A stretch of 64,000 nt of DNA, taken from NCBI GenBank assembly GCA_032229975.1, contig JAVXVG010000044.1:1-64000 (forward strand). The letters run 5' to 3'. Under the pieces are notes generated by a model that saw only the letters and a list, made by a program, of their open reading frames with translations, did no database searches and was not told where the DNA came from. Positions 24,659-32,904 of the stretch are shown here, in pieces (position 1 is the stretch's first letter; each line of letters begins with the position of its first letter). Both the position numbers and the translations under genes were made by a program. The DNA is from JAIVGV01 sp032229975 (GTDB taxonomy: Bacteria; Acidobacteriota; Blastocatellia; Pyrinomonadales; Pyrinomonadaceae).

Positions 24659-25774
24659 TTACTTTCCAATGGAAACTAGCTGCGGCGTCTCGACAGGGCC
24701 AGTGTCACCCGTCGCGCCCTCCTCAACTAGCTTCTCCGTCTCGCGCACGAACGCTTCGACGATGTCTGCACCCACGACGCGTCGCAGGGGACGACCATTC
24801 TTAAAGATCATGCCCGCGCCCTTGCCGAAGGTGACACCGAGTTGCGAATCGTGCGCCTCGCCGGGCCCGTTCACCTCGCAGCCCATGATCGAAAGATGCA
24901 GAGGCTCTTCGATGTGCGCGAGTCGTCGCTCGATCTCTGTGACGATCTCGACGAAGTTCGGAACGTCCAAACGTCCGCACGTCGGGCACGCAACGACCGT
25001 GACGCCGCGCTTGCGTAGCTCAAGCGATTTGAGAATCTCCCATGCGACGCGCACCTCCTCGTGCGGCTCTGCGGCGAGCGAGACGCGGATCGTGTCGCCG
25101 ATGCCTTCGTGCAAGAGTATGCCGAGGCCGATTGACGATTTGATCGTGCCGCCGAACGCCGTGCCCGCCTCTGTCACACCGAGATGCAAAGGGTAATCAA
25201 CTTCCTTTGCGAGCAGCCGGTAAGCCGCAACGGTGCGCTGCACGTCCGATGCTTTGAGCGAAACGATGATGTCGCGGAAATCTAAATCTTCCAGAATCTG
25301 TATGTGTCGCTTAGCAGACTCGACCATCGCTTCGGGCGTCGCCGTGCCGTATCGCTTGAGTAAATCTTTTTCGAGCGAGCCGCCGTTGACGCCGATGCGG
25401 ATCGGAACTTTCTGCGCTTGCGCTGCACGCACGACCTCGCGCACGCGCTCATGTGCGCCGATGTTGCCGGGGTTGAGCCGGAGTTTATCGACGCCCGCTT
25501 CAAGAGCCATCAAAGCGAGCTTGTAGTGGAAGTGTATGTCGGCGACGAGCGGAACATCTGGCACGCGTCGGCGAATCTCTTTAAGCGCGACCGCAGCTTC
25601 CTTGTTCGGCACGGCGAGACGCACGACCTCGCAACCGGCCGCGACCATCTGCTCGATCTGTCGCACCGTTGCATCAACGTCCGCCGTGTCAGTCTTCGTC
25701 ATCGACTGCACGACGACCGGCGCGCCGCCGCCGATCTGCACGTCTTTAACTTTGACCGCTCTCGTCTCTCGCAT
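24659..25774 (-). CDS. ispG: 4-hydroxy-3-methylbut-2-enyl-diphosphate synthase
   Basis: A [4Fe-4S] enzyme of the MEP isoprenoid pathway. 371 residues from ATG 25774 (METRAVKVKDVQIGG-like start). VQSMTKTDT, VPLVADIHFHYKLAL, KLRLNPGNIG and the cluster-binding ACPTCGR and IMGCEVNGPGEA are visible. A long upstream in-frame extension to 26083 is antiparallel-type noise inside rseP and is rejected. It is the last gene of the uppS-cdsA-trx-dxr-rseP-ispG block, 17 nt after rseP. Confidence 0.95.
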   Translation of the reverse strand: MRETRAVKVKDVQIGGGAPVVVQSMTKTDTADVDATVRQIEQMVAAGCEVVRLAVPNKEAAVALKEIRRRVPDVPLVADIHFHYKLALMALEAGVDKLRLNPGNIGAHERVREVVRAAQAQKVPIRIGVNGGSLEKDLLKRYGTATPEAMVESAKRHIQILEDLDFRDIIVSLKASDVQRTVAAYRLLAKEVDYPLHLGVTEAGTAFGGTIKSSIGLGILLHEGIGDTIRVSLAAEPHEEVRVAWEILKSLELRKRGVTVVACPTCGRLDVPNFVEIVTEIERRLAHIEEPLHLSIMGCEVNGPGEAHDSQLGVTFGKGAGMIFKNGRPLRRVVGADIVEAFVRETEKLVEEGATGDTGPVETPQLVSIGK

Positions 25775-25791
25775 CTTCAACAATTGTGATC

Positions 25792-27189
25792 TCACTTCGC
25801 GGGCGTGGTCGCTGCGGGCTTGTCGTCGGAGTGGCGGAAGTTCGCCGCCTCTTTCAGCAGGTCGTTGGTGATGACGAAGCCCATCAGGAGCAGGAGGACG
25901 ACGAAGCCGACCTGTTGGATGCGCTCGCGCACGCCCATCGAGAGCGTGACGCCGACGAAGCCGAGCACCGCTTCGAGTAGGAGCAGGAAGATCGCGCCGC
26001 CGTCGAGCACAGGGATCGGCAGCAGGTTGACGACGCCGAGGTTCAGACTCAGGAAGCCGAGCATCCCGAAGACACCGGCCCAACCCAGACGTGCCGCCGC
26101 GCTCGCCGATGCACGCGCGATCCCGATGGGCCCCGACAGAGACTCGCGCGCCGAACGTTGACCTCTGAAAATCTGCGCGAACGCCTCGCCCGTCATGCGC
26201 AGGACTTCGAGGTTGTAGCTCACCGCATAACCTATCGCCGAGGCAAGCGTCGCCTTCTGCTGCGGCAACTCGATCTTCGGCGCGACACCGATCATCGCTT
26301 TGCCGTCGGGCTGCTGTTGCGCGGAGAGCGTCAACTCCTGACGCGCTCCATTGCGCTCGACGGCCAGTCGCAGTGGCTCGTTCTTATATTTCTGCACGAG
26401 CGAGATGAGACTTTGATCGTCGTGGATCGGTTCGTTGTTGATCGAGATCAAGTGATCGTTGACTTGCAGTCCGGCCCGCTCCGCAGGCATCCCCGGACTA
26501 AGCGCGCTGACGAAGACGCGCAGGTTGCCGTAGTCGGGCAGGAAATCGATCTCGCCGACCTTGTCGCCCTCGATCACTTCCTTGCGCGGCTTGAGCGACA
26601 ACTGTTGTCGCGCGCCCGCGCGCTCGACCGTCACCGGCAGTTGTTGTTCGGGCGAGAGTCGTATGTCATTCGAGACGCGCTCCCACGAAGGGCCTTCCTT
26701 GCCATTGAACGCGACGATGCGGTCGCCCACGCGCAAGCCCGCCTCTTCAGCCGCGCCGCCCTTGATCACCTGACTGACAACCGGCGAGCTTGGCGTGACG
26801 GGCACGCCGCCGAGCATCGCGCCGATGAAGACGACGGAGAGCGCAGTGATGATGTTCATCACCGGCCCCGCCACCATGACGCAGAACTTCTGCCACTTCG
26901 GTCGCAGGTCGAAGCGTTCATTCGCGGGGATGTTCTGGGCGGTCGCGCCTTCGATGGGCGCGTTCGTATCGTCGCCGCCGAGTTTGACGTAGCCGCCGAG
27001 CGGTACGAGGCTCACGCGATAGTCGGTCGTGCCCCAACGCCTACCGAAGAGACGGGGCCCGAAGCCGACTGAGAAGGTCTCGACGCGCACGCCCAAGATT
27101 TTGGCGACGATGAAGTGGCCGAACTCGTGCAGCACCACCGCCGAGCCGAGGATAAAGATGAACGCGGGAAGTCCTTTAATTAATTCCAT
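25792..27189 (-). CDS. rseP: RseP/SpoIVFB-type site-2 protease
   Basis: An intramembrane zinc metalloprotease for regulated proteolysis of membrane-bound anti-sigma factors. 465 residues. The first helix carries VVLHEFGHFIVAKILG (HExxH) and the later helix has VNLLPIPVLDGG (metal-binding Asp). Two PDZ domains lie between them (GGAAEEAGLRVGDRIVAFNG; GMPAERAGLQVNDHLISING-like). The position between dxr and ispG is the usual one. No anti-sigma or sigma factor gene is visible nearby. Confidence 0.95.
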   Translation of the reverse strand: MELIKGLPAFIFILGSAVVLHEFGHFIVAKILGVRVETFSVGFGPRLFGRRWGTTDYRVSLVPLGGYVKLGGDDTNAPIEGATAQNIPANERFDLRPKWQKFCVMVAGPVMNIITALSVVFIGAMLGGVPVTPSSPVVSQVIKGGAAEEAGLRVGDRIVAFNGKEGPSWERVSNDIRLSPEQQLPVTVERAGARQQLSLKPRKEVIEGDKVGEIDFLPDYGNLRVFVSALSPGMPAERAGLQVNDHLISINNEPIHDDQSLISLVQKYKNEPLRLAVERNGARQELTLSAQQQPDGKAMIGVAPKIELPQQKATLASAIGYAVSYNLEVLRMTGEAFAQIFRGQRSARESLSGPIGIARASASAAARLGWAGVFGMLGFLSLNLGVVNLLPIPVLDGGAIFLLLLEAVLGFVGVTLSMGVRERIQQVGFVVLLLLMGFVITNDLLKEAANFRHSDDKPAATTPAK

Positions 27190-27419
27190 CGTGGATTATC
27201 TTTCGTCCAGTTGCGGGACATCACATCTTTGAGGCGCGACGCCCCGATGTCGTTGCAACAGTTTACGTGAGTGGATGGTTAAAAGTCTAAGAGTCATCTC
27301 TATAAAAGGAAATGGCCCCCTTCTTTGCGTCTATCTTTGCGCCTTTGCGTGATGATTCCTCTCGCAAAGGCGCTGGAGACGCAAAGATAAAGCGCAGGGT
27401 CAGTATCGAGTGTGAAGCA
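27190..27419. other. Gap between dxr and rseP containing repeat E
   Basis: A 230-nt spacer inside an otherwise tight operon. Besides the tttgcgtc palindrome (27323-27386) I see no promoter consensus or RNA motif I can name. The repeat may interrupt or modulate readthrough from dxr into rseP. Confidence 0.55.
27323..27386. repeat. Nested palindrome E (tttgcgtc class)
   Basis: The outer pair ctttgcgtct (27323-27332) matches 27377-27386. The inner pair gcgcctttgcg (27339-27349) matches 27363-27373 with a 13-nt loop. The unit is about 8 nt (ttgcgtct / ttgcgcc). The 17-mer cgctggagacgcaaaga is shared exactly with repeat F near 36276-36292, so E and F are copies of one dispersed element. Confidence 0.85.
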
Positions 27420-28640
27420 TTATGCGGCCTGTGTTGGACTCGTCATGCTGCGCGTGTGATCGGCTTCTGTGGTGAGTTCGGAAATGATTGACTCTGCCGC
27501 GCGACGCGCTTCCCGGTCGGTCGAGAGCACGACGGAGAGATCGGTGACGGCTCGTGTTTCATGCGCGTCGAGCACGCGTGCGATGACGCGGGCGATGTCG
27601 GTGAGTCTGATCAAGCCCGCGAGGAAGGCTGCGACCGCCGTCTCGTTGGCGGCGTTGACGGCGGCGGGCGCAGTTCCTCCTGCGCGCAACGCGCGGTAGG
27701 CGAGTTCGACACAGGGGAAGCGCGCGGTGTCGGGCGGCTCGAAGTTGAGCGCGCCGAGACGCGTTAGATCGAGCGCGGCCAGTGGTGAAGCGCGACGCTC
27801 AGGGTAAGTGAGCGCGTACTGAATGGCGTGGCGCATGTCGGTCGCGCCGAGCTGCGCGATGACTGAGCCGTCAACGAGTTCGATCATCGAGTGGACGATT
27901 GATTCGGGGTGGACGACGATGGCGATCTCATCCGCGTCGAAGCCGAAGAGCCAGCGCGCCTCGATCACTTCGAGCCCCTTGTTCATCAAGGTCGCCGAAT
28001 CAATCGTGATCTTCGCGCCCATGTTCCAAGTCGGGTGGCGCATCGCCTCTTCGATGGTGGCCCGTTCCATCTCTTCGCGCGTCTTCGTGCGAAAGGGGCC
28101 ACCCGATGCGGTGAGGACGAGGCGACGAACTTCCGAGCGACGCTCGCCGCGCAGACATTGATGCAAAGCGTTGTGCTCGGAATCGACGGGGAGAATTTCC
28201 GCGCCCGAGTTTTCCGCCGCGCTCGTCATCAACTCGCCCGCGATGACCAGCGACTCTTTGTTCGCGAGCGCGACGCGCTTGCCAGCCTCGACCGCGCGCA
28301 AGGTCGGCACGAGCCCGACCGCACCGACCGTCGCACTCACGACGCAACCAACTTGATCGTGCGTCGCGACTTCGACGAGTCCCGCCTCGCCGAAAGAGAT
28401 GCGCGGAACATTGGCGTCGAGTTTGTGAAGTTCGCGCGTGAGTTGTTCGGCGCATTCTTCCGATTTGACGGAGACGAGTTCGGGCCGGTGTTGCGCGCAC
28501 TGTTCGGCGAGTCGAGAGACGTTGCGACCGGCGGCGAGCGCGACGATGCGAAACTCCGGGCCGAGCGATTCAACGACGCGGAGCGTGTTGCAACCGATGG
28601 AGCCGGTCGAGCCGAGGATGCTGATGCCGCGCGCTTTCAT
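27420..28640 (-). CDS. dxr: 1-deoxy-D-xylulose-5-phosphate reductoisomerase
   Basis: The second MEP-pathway enzyme, converting DXP to MEP with NADPH. 406 residues. N-terminal ISILGSTGSIGCNTLRVV, ALANKESLVIAGELM, LPVDSEHNALHQCL with metal-binding residues, TASGGPFR and NMGAKITIDSATLMNKGLEVIEA are all diagnostic. The start overlaps the stop of the thioredoxin-like gene by 4 nt, which suggests translational coupling. Confidence 0.96.
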   Translation of the reverse strand: MKARGISILGSTGSIGCNTLRVVESLGPEFRIVALAAGRNVSRLAEQCAQHRPELVSVKSEECAEQLTRELHKLDANVPRISFGEAGLVEVATHDQVGCVVSATVGAVGLVPTLRAVEAGKRVALANKESLVIAGELMTSAAENSGAEILPVDSEHNALHQCLRGERRSEVRRLVLTASGGPFRTKTREEMERATIEEAMRHPTWNMGAKITIDSATLMNKGLEVIEARWLFGFDADEIAIVVHPESIVHSMIELVDGSVIAQLGATDMRHAIQYALTYPERRASPLAALDLTRLGALNFEPPDTARFPCVELAYRALRAGGTAPAAVNAANETAVAAFLAGLIRLTDIARVIARVLDAHETRAVTDLSVVLSTDREARRAAESIISELTTEADHTRSMTSPTQAA

Positions 28641-29482
28641 TTGTCGAGATACTTGTCGAGCAGTCGCGAGAGTTCTTCCGTCGAGAGCTTGCCCGTGCGT
28701 CGTTCACGCTCCGCGCCGTCTTTGAAGATGATCATCGTGGGGAGGCTCTTCACGTTGAAACGCTGTAGCAGCGCGGGCTGCGCGCTCAGATCATACTCGA
28801 CAAGGTCGATGCGCTCTTCGTACTTCGGCGCGAGCGAGCGCATCGTCTCTTCAAGCTCGTTACTGTCAAGACTCGAAGGTGATCCAACGACGACGAGCAC
28901 GGGCAACTTCGATTCGAGTACGTTCGACTTGAAACTCTGCTCGTCAAACTTCTGCGGCTCATCTCCGCTGCCGCCTTCGTCCGATGGCCTGCCTTCAACT
29001 GTCGCGCCGCTTTCGTTCGAGTTCGCATCGTCTGCTTCATCGGCATCGCCTTCATCAGTTGAGTTCTCGTTGCCCTGCGAGTCCGCGCCCTCGAAGTTCT
29101 GCGTCAGGTAAATTCTCTGCCCCGACGGATCGTCGTAGTATGCATCAACGACGCGCCAGTCGTGGCCCTCGCGCGTGGCGAGTTGGACGGTGGTGTTAAC
29201 AGACTTGTTCGCGCCGACGACTTTGAGTCGCAGCTCCGCGTTGCCGGGCGCGCCCCGCGTGCTGATGTTGCCGGTGGTGAAGTAGCCAAAGTCGCGCACC
29301 TTGCCGATGTCGCTTTTGAGTTTTTCGTTCTGACGAAGAAAAGTTTTTGCGGTCTGCGCCGCATCGCTTCTGCCGATGGTGTAGAAGGCGAAGCCGACGA
29401 TTGAGCCGGCGATGAGCACGACCGTGAGCGCGAGCGCGGCAAGGAGGCCCACGGCGATCAGCACGGCTTTCTTGGTCGTCAT
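28637..29482 (-). CDS. Membrane-anchored protein with cysteine-less thioredoxin-like domain
   Basis: 281 residues: an N-terminal transmembrane helix (about 6-34), a small domain resembling Coa1/DUF4864-type proteins (about 40-125), a strongly acidic Asn/Glu/Asp/Ser linker (132-175) and a C-terminal thioredoxin fold (178-281). The fold retains VLVVVG, LVEYDLSAQPALLQRFNVKSLPT and the cis-Pro, but the CxxC site is replaced by GSPSS (200-204). Disulfide exchange is therefore unlikely; a binding or chaperone role is more plausible. It is embedded between cdsA and dxr and overlaps dxr by 4 nt. Confidence 0.78.
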   Translation of the reverse strand: MTTKKAVLIAVGLLAALALTVVLIAGSIVGFAFYTIGRSDAAQTAKTFLRQNEKLKSDIGKVRDFGYFTTGNISTRGAPGNAELRLKVVGANKSVNTTVQLATREGHDWRVVDAYYDDPSGQRIYLTQNFEGADSQGNENSTDEGDADEADDANSNESGATVEGRPSDEGGSGDEPQKFDEQSFKSNVLESKLPVLVVVGSPSSLDSNELEETMRSLAPKYEERIDLVEYDLSAQPALLQRFNVKSLPTMIIFKDGAERERRTGKLSTEELSRLLDKYLDK

Positions 29483-29531
29483 CTGGTGCGTCTCGTCGTC
29501 AACCGGCCGCGCGAGTCGGCGCGCAACGCGA

Positions 29532-30374
29532 TCAAGGAATCAGTTTCTGATAGACAGTGGGAAAGTAGTTGACGGCGAAATAGTAGAGGAGCGGCGCGTT
29601 GAAGAGCAAGCTATCGAGCCGGTCGAGCAGACCGCCGTGACCGGGCAGGATCGACGCCGCATCCTTCGCGCCCGCGCCGCGCTTCAAGGCGCTCTCTGTG
29701 AGATCGCCTAAGACGCCGATCACGTTCATCAACGCCGCGAGCGGCAGCGCGGCGCGCAGAGACAGTTCGGGGAAGAACCAGTAGTGCGCGATGAGGGCCG
29801 CCGCGAGGCTCGCGATCATGCCGCCGATGGCCCCCTCCCAAGTTTTTCCGGGACTCACCTTCGGCGCGAGCTTGTGGCGGCCGAGCGCGCGCCCCGTGTA
29901 GTAAGCCGCCGTGTCCGATCCCATTAGGACGAGCAGGAAGAAGAAGAGCAGGTGACGCGAGAGCACGGGTTGAAACGACGTGCGCAGCGCGATGACATGA
30001 CTGCCGAGGAAGACGACGTAGAGCACTCCCGTGATCGTCGCGCCCGCCGATCCGATCATGCGCTCGAAGGGCCCGCCGCGAAGCATCGACGCGACGAGCA
30101 CGGCGATAACGAAGACGACAAGTAAGATCAGAAGAAGCGCGGGCGCGTCCGATGGCGCACGGAAGTAGAAGAGTATCAGGATGACGACGGCGAAGAATGT
30201 GCCCAGCTCGCGCATCGCTTTGAGATCGCGACGGGCGGAGAGTATCCAGAACTCGTAGAGCCCGGCCATCATCGCCGCCGCCGCGATGAGCACGAAGACG
30301 AGCCGCAACTGCTCGAACCAGACGGAGGCGATGATGATGGGCAGCGCGATGAGCGCGGTCAGGATGCGTTGCAT
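29532..30374 (-). CDS. cdsA: Phosphatidate cytidylyltransferase
   Basis: Makes CDP-diacylglycerol from phosphatidate and CTP. A 280-residue polytopic membrane protein. The signature near the C-terminus is SPGKTWEGAIGGM and IGVLGDLTESALKRGAGAKDAASILPGHGGLLDRLDS, with the metal-binding Asp residues. It follows uppS by about 70 nt in the conserved uppS-cdsA order. Confidence 0.95.
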   Translation of the reverse strand: MQRILTALIALPIIIASVWFEQLRLVFVLIAAAAMMAGLYEFWILSARRDLKAMRELGTFFAVVILILFYFRAPSDAPALLLILLVVFVIAVLVASMLRGGPFERMIGSAGATITGVLYVVFLGSHVIALRTSFQPVLSRHLLFFFLLVLMGSDTAAYYTGRALGRHKLAPKVSPGKTWEGAIGGMIASLAAALIAHYWFFPELSLRAALPLAALMNVIGVLGDLTESALKRGAGAKDAASILPGHGGLLDRLDSLLFNAPLLYYFAVNYFPTVYQKLIP

Positions 30375-30445
30375 TGATTGATGATGAGTCGCAGAATCTT
30401 TATGAAGACAGTCGATTCAGTTTCGCTTCAGCGTCGGCCCGCTCT

Positions 30446-31237
30446 TCATTTTGCTTTGGCGACGAGTTGGAGTCCGCCGAAGCGTCGGTCGCGCCCCTGA
30501 AAATCGACGATGGCTTCGAGCAGGTGCGTGCGGCGAAAATCGGGCCACAAAGTTTCAGTCACATAAATCTCGCTGTACGCGGCCTGCCAGAGCAGGAAGT
30601 TCGAGATGCGCATCTCGCCGCTCGTCCGCACGAGCAGGTCGAGATCGGGTAGTCCGCGCGTGTACAACTCGCGTTCGATGTCCTCTTCGGTAATCGACGC
30701 GGGATCGCGATTCGCGTCTTTCATCTGCATGATCGCCGCGCGGCACGCATCGACGATCTCGGTGCGGCCACCGTAGTTGAGCGCGACGCTCAAGACCATT
30801 CCCGTGTTCTTCGCGGTGCGCTCGACGGCGCGTTGCAGTTCGCGTTGGACGCTCTCGGCGAGTTTGTCTGTCCGACCGATGGGCTGGAAGCGTATGTTTT
30901 GCCGGTCGATCTCTTCGAGTTCGATTCGCAGGTAACGCTTGAGCATACGCATCAACGCATCCACTTCGAAACGCGGTCGCTTCCAGTTCTCCGTCGAGAA
31001 GGCGTAGAGCGTGAGCGCCTTGAGACCGAGACGCGCGCCCGTATCGACCGACGCGCGCACCGCCTCCACGCCTGCCCGATGGCCCGCCACGCGCGGCTGA
31101 CTGCGCTGGGCCGCCCAACGCCCGTTGCCGTCCATGATGATGGCGACGTGACGCGGCAGCCTGTCCCACGCGACGCGCTTCAACAGCGCATCATCGCGCG
31201 AGCCCGCTTCGATCACTTCGGTAAAATTGGAGAGCAT
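30446..31237 (-). CDS. uppS: Undecaprenyl diphosphate synthase
   Basis: A cis-prenyltransferase making the C55 carrier lipid for peptidoglycan and glycans. 263 residues. HVAIIMDGNGRWAAQR, the GHRAGVEAVR segment, LTLYAFSTENWKRP and the C-terminal DLLVRTSGEMRISNFLLWQ are diagnostic. It is the first gene of the envelope/isoprenoid block. Confidence 0.96.
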   Translation of the reverse strand: MLSNFTEVIEAGSRDDALLKRVAWDRLPRHVAIIMDGNGRWAAQRSQPRVAGHRAGVEAVRASVDTGARLGLKALTLYAFSTENWKRPRFEVDALMRMLKRYLRIELEEIDRQNIRFQPIGRTDKLAESVQRELQRAVERTAKNTGMVLSVALNYGGRTEIVDACRAAIMQMKDANRDPASITEEDIERELYTRGLPDLDLLVRTSGEMRISNFLLWQAAYSEIYVTETLWPDFRRTHLLEAIVDFQGRDRRFGGLQLVAKAK

Positions 31238-31351
31238 CTTTGTGTGACAGTTAAATCGTAGCAGGTGAGAGGGACTGAAAGCACGCAGCCTCTATTTCTC
31301 GACACCTGTCTCGCATCTTATCGCCGCGCACCGGCGCGCGCAACAGTCGAA
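31238..31351. other. Upstream region of uppS
   Basis: A 114-nt gap between the uppS start and the truA stop, both on the minus strand. It holds the candidate uppS promoter at 31255-31263 and no other recognised feature. Confidence 0.5.
31255..31263 (-). promoter_or_regulatory. Extended -10 element before uppS
   Basis: On the minus strand the sequence reads TGC-TACGAT, an extended -10 ending about 17 nt before the uppS ATG, giving a leader of about 10 nt. No convincing -35 is present. The same TGCTACnAT shape precedes the exonuclease gene at 32887-32895. Confidence 0.45.
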
Positions 31352-32125
31352 CTACATCATCACCACATCATTCCCATAGTGAACTTCAACAAGCGTGAGC
31401 CCGCGCGCGGGAGCAGTCGCGCCGACGAGCGCGCGGTCGCCCGTTTCGAGTGCGCGCGTGATCTCATCCTCGCCCAACTCGTCGCGACCTGCGGCGAGCA
31501 GCGTGCCCGCGATGGAGCGCACCATGTAGCGCAGGAAGCCTTCCGCGCTCGCGTCGATCTCGATCACGCGACCGCGACCGGCCTCGTCCCAATGCTCTGC
31601 GACTTCGAGCCGCGACACGTGGCGCACGCGACTTGCCGTCTCAGCTTGCGCCGAAGAGAAGGCCGTCCAGTCGTGCTCGCCGGTGAACAGTTGCGCGCAA
31701 GCGCGCATCCGCTCGATGTTCAGATCACGCGCCTCGTGGTGCGCGTAGCGAACCTGGAATGGCGAGATGAATTGTTCGTTAAAAATTCTGTAGCGATATG
31801 ACTTCCCCTTCGCGGAGAAGCGCGCGTGAAAATCTTCGGGCGCGACCTGCGCCTCGATCACGCGCAGGTCGCGCCCAGTGTTCCCGTTGATCGCCGTGCG
31901 AAGTCTGTCCGGCCCCCACTCGCGCCGCAGCACGACGCTCGCCACCTGGCCCTCTGCGTGGACGCCCGCGTCCGTCCTCCCCGCGCCGTGAACCGTGACT
32001 GCGCCGCCATCCATCTGCGCGATGGCCTGCTCAAGCTCGCCCTGCACTGTCCGCACGCCACGCGCCTGCGTTTGCCACCCCGCGAAGTCCGTGCCGTCGT
32101 ATTGAATTGTCAGGCGGAAATTCAT
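31352..32125 (-). CDS. truA: tRNA pseudouridine(38-40) synthase
   Basis: 257 residues from ATG 32125 (FRLTIQYDGTDFAGWQ), with the catalytic Asp motif GAGRTDAGVHAEGQVASV and the SYRYRIFN segment. An upstream in-frame stretch to 32224 is translated repeat G and is rejected. It converts uridines 38-40 in tRNA anticodon arms. It lies downstream of pyrE on the same strand, with repeat G between them. Confidence 0.95.
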   Translation of the reverse strand: MNFRLTIQYDGTDFAGWQTQARGVRTVQGELEQAIAQMDGGAVTVHGAGRTDAGVHAEGQVASVVLRREWGPDRLRTAINGNTGRDLRVIEAQVAPEDFHARFSAKGKSYRYRIFNEQFISPFQVRYAHHEARDLNIERMRACAQLFTGEHDWTAFSSAQAETASRVRHVSRLEVAEHWDEAGRGRVIEIDASAEGFLRYMVRSIAGTLLAAGRDELGEDEITRALETGDRALVGATAPARGLTLVEVHYGNDVVMM

Positions 32126-32130
32126 TGGGT

Positions 32131-32244
32131 GTGTAAATCGCCAATCGTGAATCGTGCTTGAGTTAGTGCAACGCGAGTGACACCGCTTGATGCGGAGCAA
32201 TGATAGCCGCGATTCACGATTCACGGTTTACCATTTACGGTTTT
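32131..32244. repeat. Heptamer-word inverted repeat G (gtaaatc/gtgaatc class)
   Basis: The left arm 32133-32157 reads gtaaatc, gccaatc, gtgaatc. The right arm 32209-32241 reads cgattca twice, then cggttta and ccattta. A 12-bp perfect match joins 32143-32154 to 32210-32221. The pyrE stop TAA (32235-32237 on the minus strand) is inside the right arm. The vocabulary is the same as repeats A and K. Confidence 0.8.
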
Positions 32245-32807
32245 CTGCTGCCCGGCTTGATCGCGGGCTCGCCGCGAAGACACGCGGGACAAACGTCCGG
32301 GGCGACTGAGGGCACGTCGAGCGTGGCGAGGGCCACGCGGGGCACGCCCACGTCTGCGCGACCTGAGGAGCGGTCGATGATCGAGGCGGCGGCGACGATG
32401 CGTGCGCCTGCTTCGCGTAGCGCGTCGATGGTTTCGCGCGTCGAGCCGCCGGTCGTGATCACGTCCTCGACGACGAGCACGCTCTCGCCCGCTCGCACGT
32501 TGAAGCCGCGTCGCAGCGTCATGCGTCCGGCTTCGCGCTCCGTCCAGATCGAGCGCGCGCCGAGCGCACGGGCCACCTCGTAGCCGATAACGATACCGCC
32601 GATGGCGGGCGCGGCGACCGTCTCGATCAACTCTCCCTCGAAGCGCGCGGCGATGGCACGTGCGAATGCTTCCGCTTCCATTGGATGTTGAAGGACGAGC
32701 GCGCATTGAAGATACTGCGTGCTGTGCAGCCCGCTCGACAGAACGAAGTGGCCCTCGAGCAGCGCGCCCGTCCGCCTGAACCTTCCGATGACCTCTTCCG
32801 AACGCAT
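32235..32807 (-). CDS. pyrE: Orotate phosphoribosyltransferase
   Basis: Joins orotate to PRPP to form OMP in pyrimidine synthesis. 190 residues from ATG 32807, preceded by ggaggt at 32812-32817. A TTG at 32825 is an alternative but would place the ribosome site inside the gene. GHFVLSSGLHS, the flexible-loop region and the PRPP-binding VLVVEDVITTGGSTRE are visible. The C-terminal residues are encoded by repeat G. Confidence 0.93.
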   Translation of the reverse strand: MRSEEVIGRFRRTGALLEGHFVLSSGLHSTQYLQCALVLQHPMEAEAFARAIAARFEGELIETVAAPAIGGIVIGYEVARALGARSIWTEREAGRMTLRRGFNVRAGESVLVVEDVITTGGSTRETIDALREAGARIVAAASIIDRSSGRADVGVPRVALATLDVPSVAPDVCPACLRGEPAIKPGSRKP

Positions 32808-32886
32808 CGCACCTCCGCTTTCCAATACGTCATGCTTTCAAATTCCGAACGCATCTTCTCCGCCGCGCATCAGGCCCGCGCTCGCG

Positions 32887-32904
32887 TGCTACAATGCCGC
32901 GCCA
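32887..32904 (+). promoter_or_regulatory. Extended -10 with possible leaderless start
   Basis: TGC-TACAAT at 32887-32895 is followed only 8 nt later by the ATG of the exonuclease gene at 32904. If transcription starts 7 nt after the -10, the mRNA would begin at or next to the start codon. No Shine-Dalgarno sequence precedes this ATG. Confidence 0.5.

Noticed and set aside
26158..27072. 304-codon open frame antisense to rseP
   Set aside because: The opposite strand encodes HEFGH, PDZ and LDG motifs of RseP; this frame is composition-driven.
27909..29111. 400-codon open frame antisense to dxr and the thioredoxin-like gene
   Set aside because: It crosses the overlap of two real genes on the other strand and has no recognisable domain.
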